Positions 56,412 through 64,000 of a stretch of DNA of 64,000 bases are shown piece by piece. Position 1 is the first letter of the stretch. Each line of letters starts with the position of its first letter. Source of the DNA: Rehmannia glutinosa (Eukaryota; Streptophyta; Magnoliopsida; Lamiales; Orobanchaceae). The stretch lies in NCBI GenBank assembly GCA_016081115.2, contig CM071932.1:57548659-57612658 (forward strand), read 5' to 3'. A program made the translations under genes and the position numbers. The notes beneath the pieces are model-generated. The model was not told where the DNA came from and made no database searches. It saw nothing but the letters and a program-made list of their open reading frames with translations.

Positions 56412-57760
56412 TTAAAGCACAAATAAAAACATGCATAACAAAATAAAATGCATATTTAAATGGAGATACGATTTACCAATTTCGCCATTTCTATGGGTTG
56501 TGTCTTTCCCATTGTTGATGATATCTTCCTCTATGAAAATCATCTTGTTGATGATAGCTTCTCCAATTGCTCCATTTCCAAGGATTGTGTTCTTCCCATT
56601 GTTGATAGTGTCTTTCTCTTGGAAATTTATTTTGATGTTGTCTTCTCCTTTGATCAAATGAAATGGTCATTTGATATCTTCTTGGTGGTATGTATTTTCC
56701 TCGATTATTATTCCGCCGGGTACCTAATATGACATTATTTTGTGGTACCCTCAAGTGTTTGGGTCCTTTGGAATTAGCTTTGAGACTTTTAGGTCTCCAA
56801 TAATAATTAGAGATATTTCTAGCCCGACAAGTATTAACCGTGTGACCCGTTTTACCACAATAAAAACAAGTAGTAAGTTTGGGAGCATAATGACCAACAT
56901 GCATAGGGACTTGATTTCTTTTCACATAATTAACAACACTAGGCTTATGATCAAGTCCTTGTTTCAATTTATCATCAATAATATCGATCATTTTATCGGT
57001 ACTCAAGTTGGATTTTGATAAATCATTTTTCATGCAATTAATATCCTCAACAAGAGTACTATTTTCTTTTTCAAAGTTTCTAACCTTGTCAAGTGTGGTG
57101 GTGTGATCACATGAAAGTGACTCATAAGAGTAAAATAAATTATCCTTATCAATTTTCAAAATGTTGAATTCCTTTTTCAAATTTTTGTATTTAACAAGTA
57201 AGCTTTGAATTTCATTTTGAAGTTCATCAAAATCATTTTGCAAATCACTATAATCATTTTGTAATTCATTATCATAATAAGTGAAGGGTTTTGAACTTAC
57301 CTCGTTTTCTTCTTCGAATCCCATAAGACATCGTTCATTTTCATCAACGTCGGAAGTTGTAGGAAGCTCATCCCATGTTGGGTTTGTATCCATTTGAGAA
57401 GTAGATGCTTTTGAGTGACTCCTTTCATTTGCATATACTTCTTCTAATTTTTTCCATACTTCATGTGCCGATTTAATTCCTACAATATGATTATATTCCA
57501 AAATGTAAGTGAACAATACAAAATATTAAGAGCTTTACCATTTAAGGAGATGATTTTCTTTTCTTTATCATTGAGCTCTTTGAGGCCTTTGTGTGGTGTG
57601 TCCATCATTGGAATGGATTTTTCATTTACGACCATGTTCCAAATATCGAACCCGCAACCTTGTAGATAGCATTCCATTCTTTCTTTCCAAAATGTAAAAT
57701 TTTTGGAATCGAATAGTGGTGGCTTGGTGGTGGAGGCGCGGTGAGGTAGACTTTATTCGT
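56412..57760 (-). pseudogene. gag: gag of element H
   Basis: The N-terminal part reads PPLFDSKNFTFWKERMECYLQG, typical of UBN2-type copia gag, then KALNILYCSLTF. After a frame change near 57500, a 341-codon open part (57516-56491) contains HEVWKKLEEVYANERS, a long coiled coil (LQNDYSDLQNDFDELQNEIQ and on), an intact zinc knuckle C-FY-C-GKTG-H-TVNT-C (about 56840-56885) and a Gln/Arg/Trp-rich tail with two 29-residue repeats (QQWEEHNP / QQWERHNP). A zinc knuckle plus coiled coil is again Sirevirus-like. No clear ATG near the N-terminus. Confidence 0.85.
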
Positions 57761-57815
57761 AGCGGTGATCGTTCCTCTTTACTCGCGATGTGGAACGAGC
57801 TTGCCAAAGAGTTTG

Positions 57816-57827
57816 GCTTTGATACCA
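57816..57827 (-). other. Primer-binding site of element H
   Basis: Minus strand TGGTATCAAAGC, one mismatch to the initiator tRNA-Met complement, two bases inside the 5' LTR. Confidence 0.88.
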
Positions 57828-57829
57828 CT

Positions 57830-59255
57830 TGTAAGTCCAAGCGGCTACGATAATCTAGAGGGGGTGAATAGATTATCTCCATCTTTTCGATTTCGCCCTC
57901 TTTTTGAATCAATTACGCCAAGACAATAATAAAGGTGCGGAATGTAAACTACACGCGTCGATTTATAGAGGTTCAACCCACCTAGGGCCTAATCTCTACC
58001 ACCCCAAGGTATCTCAGGGATGGATTTCAAAAAGAAAAAGATTTTATTAATTTCCAAAATTAATACAACACCTTACAACATCACCTTGAAGAGCACCACA
58101 CTCTTCTACAACACCACCTTTGAGATTACCACAATCTCTCTTGAAGATTACCACAATCTCCAACGGCACCTTGTGAAGATTACCACAATCTTCAACCTTG
58201 ACGAACACCAAATTATTCAATACCTCAAGAGCACCACACTCTTGAAACACCTATCACCTAGATCACCCAAGTGTATTCTTTCCACAAGAATACTCACAAG
58301 GATGTCTTGTGTTGAATGATGACAAAAATCAAGATTACAACTCAATAATGAATATTACAATTTGAGTGCAAGTGTAATCAAGAAATAAAGCCTAGACCTC
58401 AAGATGTGAAAGTGAAATACTTAGGCTATAAATACAACAAGAGTGTTGAATATGAAAGCTTGGAAATTTGCAGATTTCTTGTTGTGTATTTGCTTGTGTT
58501 GTTATGTTTGTGTCTTCAATTCATCCTCTATTTATAGGAGAGTCTTCAAGATTGGATCTCCAACATAGGCTCCTCCTTCTTCACTTTTGTCTACAAAAAG
58601 AGGATCACAAGATGTAGAAATATTGTACAAAAATCAAAAGTAAATCTTGCTGATAAGGATTTCAAACAGCATGATTTTGCTGTCACAAAATAACATAGGG
58701 CGACCGGTTGCCCTGTTTAAGATTTCGAACGTTTGAAAAAGATAGTGCGATCCAGGAGCAGTCGAAGGGGGGGGGGTCGTCGGTCGATCGAAGTGCGACC
58801 GTCGCCTATGGTGCGGCCGTGGCCCCTTCTTTGGACCGGTCCCCCTCTTCATTTTTTTGATTCACTACGTTCTGTTTCAAGTTTTCTTTCTTCAGGTACA
58901 GGTCGACGCTTTGGGCGACCGGTCGACCTCCAATCTTGAAATGTTGTCCGATTTTTATCAAAAATAAACTTCAAGAAATACTCCAAAAAATTAGTAAAAA
59001 CATTTTAAATCACTTGGGAGTATTTGGACAACATTTATAAACATTGTTTTGGTGTAAAAATCAATTAACATAAAAACATTAAATATGTTGTCCAATATTT
59101 TATCGAATAATAAACTCTAAGAAATACTCCAAAAATTAGTAAAAACATTTTAAAACATTTAGGAGTATTTTGGACAACATACATAAACATAGTTTTGGTA
59201 TAAAAACTCATTTAAACATAATCATCAAAATCTTGATAAAAACATTTATCTAACA
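57830..59255 (-). repeat. 5' LTR of element H
   Basis: 1,426 bp, pair of 51593-53009. Differences cluster in the CG-rich U3 palindrome segment (58740-58930); elsewhere the two are nearly the same. Contains CGACCGGTCG at 58916-58925, GACCGGTC at 58834-58841, the TATA box at 58529-58536 and the six-hairpin series at about 58087-58242. Followed by the attct duplication at 59256-59260. Confidence 0.92.
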
Positions 59256-59260
59256 ATTCT

Positions 59261-60640
59261 ATCAACCATGCATTTGGTAAATCCATTGTCAATGAGAAAT
59301 TGAGACAATGTGTCATACCAGGCTCTTGGTGCTTGTTTCAATCCATACAAAGCTTTCTTGAGCTTGTAGGCTTTATCTCCAATAGTTTTCTGCTCAAAAC
59401 TTGGAGGTTGTTTCACATAGACTTCTTCATCCAATAGTCCATTCAAAAATGCACTCTTCATATCCATTTGATACACGGTGAAGTTCTTGTGGGTAGCATA
59501 AGCAAGAAACATAATAATTGCTTCCCAATCTATCAACAGAGCAAAGGTTTCATCAAAATCTATACCTTCCTCTTGGTAAATACCCTTTGGCTACCAATCT
59601 TGCTTTATTTTTATAACGGATCATTCCTCATTCATCTTGTTTCTAAATACCCACTTAGTACCAATAACATTTTGGTGGGTAGGCCTTTGAACCAATTCCC
59701 AAACTTTGTTCCTTTCAAACTGATTGACTCTTCTGCATAGCTTTGAATCCAATGTGTGTTATCCAATGCTTGAGATACATCTTTAGGCTCTATCCGGGAG
59801 ATGAAATAAGCAAACATGGCTTCATGTTGGCCTCTCGGATCTGGTTCTTACTCCATCTCTAACATTTTCAATGATTAACTCGGTGGATGGTCTCTCGGCC
59901 ATCTCACATCCGGGCCGAGAAGTCGGTTGGGTTAGTAGATCTCATGACTAAATTGTCTTGAACAACTTCTTCATCATCATTCAACTGCGAGACCTTCCAG
60001 GTTGTCTACGAGATTGACTATCTCATCTTCATCAAGTTAAGTGCTCTTACATCTACTTCAACATAGGGACTCTTTAAGCAGTTGGATGATTCTTCTTTTT
60101 AGCTAATTGATCTATGTCTTCTCCATTAACATTGGATTCATCAAAGACCACATGGATAGACTCTTACGTGACCATAGTCCTTTTGTTCAAGATTCTATAA
60201 GCTTTACTCTCGGTTGAGTATCCCAAAAGATACCTTCATCAACTTTAGCATCAAAAGCTTTTAGGTTGTCCTTGTCATTGTTGTGGATGAAGCACATACA
60301 TCCAAAGATTCGAAAATATCCAACATTTGGCTTCTTCCTGTCCAAATTTCATAGGGAGTTTTGGACAATTGTCATTAATCATACGCTTTGTTTGAAGTGT
60401 ATCATGCGGTGTTGATGGCTTGACCCAAAATCTTTTAGGCAAACCACTTCAACTAACATTGTTTTTGCAGCTTCCTTGAGAGTTTTGTTCTTCTTTCAGC
60501 TACTCAATTTTGTTGTGGAGTTCTTGCAGTTGACAACTCATGAGTAATACCATTTTCAACACAATCTTGACTTATAATCCCATTGACAAACTTAGTTCCC
60601 CTATCGGACCTTATTTTTATAATGGTTTGACTCTTCTCGT
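59261..60640 (-). pseudogene. pol: RT N-terminal part and integrase C-terminal part of element F
   Basis: Minus strand: RT parts LALDNTHWIQ, KTKWVF-like segment (frameshifted near 59630-59700), FLAYATHKNFTVYQMDMKSAFLNGLLDEEVYVKQPP, LKKALYGLKQAPRAWYDTLSQFL ending VDRI at the H insertion (59256). Upstream (59900-60640) are degraded integrase C-terminal motifs: the FGCMCFIHN-like region near 60290 and NGVA-type sequence near 60510. Many frameshifts and stops. The RT continues at 51587 beyond H. Confidence 0.78.
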
Positions 60641-60900
60641 CGGTCACCGAGGCAATCTATGCAAGGTTTCCTTCTTTTTACAATTAAAGATTGTCCATGT
60701 GTATCTTGAATAATCATCCACCACCACTAAGGTGAATTTCTTTCCAGCGATACTTTTTGGTTCAACAGGACCAAATAAATCCATGTGCAATAGATGTAAT
60801 ATCCTAATTGAAGAAGGACTTGGCTTATCCTTGAAAGAAGATTTGATTTGCTTTCCCATCTGGCATGCATCACAAATGCTTTTATTTTTGTATACTAAGG
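60641..60900 (-). pseudogene. pol: Integrase core of element F, fused to gag by deletion
   Basis: Contains C-DA-C-QMGKQIKSSF, the first catalytic Asp in LLHMDLFGPVEPKS (about 60770-60800) and VVVDDYSRYTWTIF. Directly upstream, at about 60895-60905, the sequence passes into gag (CIGFNSFVHA). By comparison with B (about 3885 to 5105), roughly 1.2 kb carrying the gag end, protease and integrase N-terminus is missing. Confidence 0.8.
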
Positions 60901-62554
60901 GCATGCACAAATGAATTAAATCCAATGCATGTCTTGTCACAACTCTCTTTTTGAATCATTATGAGTTCATCCAATGATTTGGATGCCTTTGTAAATGATG
61001 CAATCGCATTTTTTAGATCATTTTCCATCTTTTCTGTAGCAGCTAAGTCTGCATGGATCTTGGCAATTTTAGCCTTTAGCTTAGTATTCTCATCAGCTAT
61101 GTGACTCAGAGTACTCAGTTCTTTAGTCAGCTGTGAGTTTTGGCATTCAAGCTGGTTGTTTTCCTCATTTAATAGTGTGTGTGACGTTTTTATGTGGTCA
61201 AAATCTTTCATCATTTTGCTAATAGAATCATAAAGATTAGTGGGTGATGAAGTGCTTGTGTCACTATCACTATCACTTGAATCCGAATGAGATGATCTAG
61301 AGTGTACCTCATCTTCTTGATCTTTGGAGTCTTGTTCTTTGGCCATGAGACATATCAAAGCCTCTTCCTCTGTGTCACTTAAGTAGTCTGTTTCACTACT
61401 ATTTGAGTTTGTTGGTTCCTTGGACTTGGCTATTTGTGATCTCGGCGGCCAACATGACTTTCTTCTTTTCTTATTTTCTTTCCTGAAGACTTTTCTATCT
61501 TCTTCATTCATGTATTTATTGGTGGTGGATAAGGATAGTCAACAAGACAAAATGTCTGGTTGCTGCAATTCCAACATAGGTTCTCGATTTTCTATGTGTC
61601 GGCTCTATCGGTCCTCGATTATCGGCTCTCGATACTCGGTCCTTTGATGTTCGACTCTCTTGGCGATCTGTCCTTCCTTGCTTTGGAGGGTGTTGAGTGC
61701 CTTCTTGAAGATTCACCATTGTTCCTTTTATAGTTCTTATTGAAGAACTTATTAAACCTTTTACTATCGGGCAATCTCTTCTTGGTCTATTATCTCCTTG
61801 GACTCGACTTTCTTAGCTTCACTAGCCATGAGTTGCAATTTTGTCTTGGGTATAGTTGTCTCCTCTTGTTCTTTTCTTCTCAACTCAAACTCATATGCTT
61901 TAAGGTCGATAATAACTAATGGTTTGATGTCTTGGTGAGATCCATGGAATGTCTTAGGGCCATGACCTTCATTTCCCACTCGGTGGGAGTGACCTTAGGA
62001 TCTTCATACACATCTCCTTCTATGTGTACTCCTTCACTATAGCCGAAAGCTCATTGGTGATCTCTTTGAATCGGCATCCAACTGATCCGGACTTTCACCG
62101 CAATCATTTTAAAATTTTCAAATTTTTGGATTGCGACAATTAATTTATTTTCTTTGATTTGACCGGACCCTTCACAAATTAAAGTGAGTTTTTCCCAAAT
62201 TTCTTTGGTTGTTTTGCAAGATTTGACTTTATTAAACATAGCTTTATCAAGAGTTTAAAAAAGAATATCTTTGGCAAAATTGTCAAGGTTGTATCTCTTT
62301 CGGTTATCGTTGGTCCATTCACGACGAGGTTTTTCCACCATAGCAGGTTTGGGCTCTGCTGGTGCAGCATCCTCTCCTTCAGCAGGAGCTGCTCTTCTCA
62401 CAGTAATGCTGACCTTTAGAATTTGTAGTGGCCCATCCTCAATCACTAGCCATATTTCATCATGCAGGGTTGATAGATGAGCCTGCATACAAATTTTCCA
62501 ATCATCAAGCTCTTCCACAGTAAACATTGGAAGGCGGGTTAGATTTGTTTCCAT
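60895..62554 (-). pseudogene. gag: gag of element F (3' part deleted)
   Basis: ATG 62554, product opening METNLTRLPMFTVEELDDW; open to 62255. Then DKAMFNKVKSCKTTKEIWEKL, ENKLIVAIQKFENFK, a degraded zinc knuckle C-WN-C (about 61552-61590), and a 209-codon open part (61511-60882) with the acidic Ser/Asp stretch and coiled coil TSHTLLNEENNQLECQNSQ to KSLDELIMIQKE. The deletion to integrase lies immediately after. Confidence 0.83.
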
Positions 62555-62666
62555 GATAATAACTTTGCTTTTGAAATAAAAGCTTTAAAAACTCAAGTGT
62601 TGATTCTTTTGGAAAAGAATGAGATCTAGTTCGATGCTTAGGTGCGGAAGGCTCAATGAACTAACT

Positions 62667-62678
62667 ACTTTGATACCA
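62667..62678 (-). other. Primer-binding site of element F
   Basis: Minus strand TGGTATCAAAGT, matching the initiator tRNA-Met complement at 10 of 12 bases; two bases inside the 5' LTR. Confidence 0.85.
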
Positions 62679-62680
62679 CT

Positions 62681-64000
62681 TGTAGGTCCCAAGGGTGATG
62701 TGTAAGGTTTAGAAGGGGGGTTGAATAAACATTACCAACTTTTCGATTTAGTCCTTTTAAACTACTTTTAGAGTTAACTCAAATCAGCTTAGTCGTTGAG
62801 GGGCAGCTAGGTTGGCTTATACAACTAAGTTACCCACTCAACAGGATTTGTTTTGTTGATAGTATAACTTAGCGCTTTCAGCTAACACTTAGAATAATAG
62901 TTGATTTGGTTTTGTTCAGCGGGAGACTTTTCACCCTTATGATTTTAAACTTGTTTTACAATAATTGTTTTAGCAATAGTTATTATCAGCAGATTCAACA
63001 ATTTTAACTTAGCAGCAGATATAAAATAAATGCAAGAATTAAATGTCATGTAAAGTAAATAAAACACAAGCAATTTTATAGTGGTTCGAGGATTCCTCTA
63101 ATCCACTATTCTCCAACTCTGAAGGAATCCACTAAGTAACTTTATCTTTGTTCTGAGAGTAGTCACGATCGATCAATCACATACACGATGCTCCGGGACC
63201 CGACTTCTTTACAAAATAGTTGTCTTGCTACTTCAGCTCCTTCAAACTCTTGGATTTGTTCACACAGCCCTCCAACGAGTCTAAAGTCTTTGGTTCGAAC
63301 TTGAACCTTACTACTTCTCCTTCAACCTTGGAGAGTAGACCCTTTTGTTCTTTAAACAGGTTTTCCTCTTCAACTGTTGAAGTAATCTTTCCTTCACTAA
63401 ATGTGTTGGATTGAATTCCTTTGAAATTAGGCTTGAGGATTTCTTTGAAAAGCTTGAGAGAATTTGCAGGTTATTGCTTGCTTGACTGCTTGATAGTCTT
63501 ATAAAATTCATAATTCGTAACCTTCTCTCACTTGCTTCCTCAGCCTTTTATAGTGCACATTTGAAATTATGTCCGTTGAAGAGATAGACACAAATTTCAA
63601 ACCACACTCGTAGGTTGTTGGCTTGTCTTGTTTTGCAGTATAGATGTGGATCATACCATGAATTAAATGCTCTGCAGCCTTTCCTTAATCTCTGCAGGTT
63701 TTCAGGTACATCTCATTGGTTTTTTTGCACTCTTTCAGCAAAACAGCTTTATTGCTGGCAGCCTGACACATGCCTATTTCCAGCAAAAACTTGATTTGTC
63801 TTGACAACGGATCTCTTTCAGCTTTCTTCAAGTCTTTTCTGCTGCATACCCCTTTGACACTTGATTCTTATCATTTTGGAATGACTTAGCTATCAGTCAG
63901 CTGACTAAGTCAGCTTTTCTGTCACTTGACTGAGTCTTCATTTTGCTTCATACAGCTGACACATAGTTGGGTCTCCTCTTCTATCTTCAGTCGATTCTTG
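62681..64000 (-). repeat. 5' LTR of element F (cut by the window edge)
   Basis: Starts TGTAGGTCCCAAGGG and aligns with 38769-40156 throughout. TATA box (plus CCTTTTATA) at 63544-63552 and a 12 bp palindrome AGTCAGCTGACT at 63895-63906. About 65 bp remain outside the window. Confidence 0.9.

Larger units (their letters stand above)
51593..59255 (-). mobile_element. Element H: non-autonomous Sirevirus-like copia element
   Basis: 7,663 bp with LTRs 51593-53009 and 57830-59255, a perfect 5 bp duplication, PBS and PPT. Minus-strand order: gag (about 57760 to 56440), a non-coding A-rich spacer (56400 to 55630), RT C-terminal part (55628 to about 54825), RNase H (to 54270), a non-coding stretch with CGACCGGTCG palindromes, PPT, 3' LTR. 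Protease, integrase and the RT N-terminus are absent, so it depended on enzymes made elsewhere. Confidence 0.92.
38769..64000 (-). mobile_element. Element F: Sirevirus-like element with a third ORF, host of G and H; continues past the window
   Basis: 3' LTR at 38769-40156 and 5' LTR from 62681 to the window edge, with about 65 bp of it outside by comparison with the left LTR. Internal order (minus): PBS, gag (62554), integrase (protease and integrase N-terminus deleted), RT split by H, RNase H (end 50610), promoter-like spacer, third ORF (50057 to 40479) split by G, PPT. The left flank is acatc (38764-38768); the right flank is beyond the window. The LTRs differ by several percent by eye, so F is older than G. 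Confidence 0.9.

Noticed and set aside
1..64000. Ty3/gypsy elements
   Set aside because: Wherever order can be read, integrase precedes RT, and the RT/RNase H motifs (YVDD, LADIFTK) are copia type.
1..64000. CRISPR arrays, bacterial operons or organellar genes
   Set aside because: No spaced direct repeats, no prokaryotic gene organisation and no chloroplast or mitochondrial gene was recognised.

Overview
This is a plant nuclear window, almost certainly from an angiosperm, built almost entirely of nested Ty1/copia LTR retrotransposons in various stages of decay. No cellular protein-coding gene, tRNA, rRNA or CRISPR array could be supported. Evidence for a plant: repeated primer-binding sites matching the 3' end of plant initiator tRNA-Met (TGGTATCAGAGC and variants), copia domain order gag-protease-integrase-RT-RNase H, a DUF1985 (MULE/Ulp1-associated) fragment, and an A+T-rich background. 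The species cannot be named from sequence alone.

Layout. (1) 1-2498: element A (minus), gag N-terminus, PBS and a truncated 5' LTR. (2) 2499-13578: element B (plus), missing its 5' end, with gag, protease, integrase, RT, RNase H, a long third ORF, polypurine tract and the first part of its 3' LTR. (3) 13579-16621 and 32585-33070: an older A+T-rich region with many AACGTG/CACGTT hairpins and decayed DUF1985 and possible MULE fragments, perhaps the remains of one DNA transposon. (4) 16622-18543 plus 32541-32584: solo LTR C, itself carrying a ~500 bp AATTCG-rich insertion and split by (5) 18544-32540: element D (minus), structurally complete at 13,997 bp with two ~1.54 kb LTRs and a perfect 5 bp target duplication (aaccc). 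(6) 33646-33944: a 299 bp inverted-repeat MITE. (7) 33982-38768: Tork/Tnt1-like element E (minus), cut by (8) 38769 to beyond 64000: element F (minus), same family as A-D. F in turn carries element G (44869-49794, plus, small 162 bp LTRs) inside its third ORF and element H (51593-59255, minus, Sirevirus-like, lacking protease and integrase) inside its RT.

A, B, C, D and F form one family. Its RT/RNase H, its gag with a zinc knuckle followed by a coiled coil, and its LTR palindromes all resemble the Sirevirus (SIRE) branch of copia. The outstanding feature is a third gene of about 4.6 kb between pol and the 3' LTR, on the same strand. It is preserved in three copies (B, D, F). In each copy it starts about 550 bp after the pol stop, is preceded by a TATA box about 140 bp before the ATG, and has a conserved upstream block. 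It would encode a protein of about 1,500 residues: an N-terminal globular part, an acidic Val-Glu-Thr-rich part, helical segments, an RG-rich box and a highly charged C-terminal helix. Such a gene with what looks like its own RNA polymerase II promoter is the best candidate here for something little described; it may be a divergent relative of the Sirevirus env-like ORF.

Nearly every ORF is broken by stops and frameshifts. A recurring theme is CG-to-TG/CA change: CGG/CCG-rich motifs in B and D correspond to CAG/CTG in A, C and F, as expected for methylated, silenced elements. Some frameshifts in D and in the CG-rich parts of H may be assembly errors, because paired LTRs there differ mainly by small indels.
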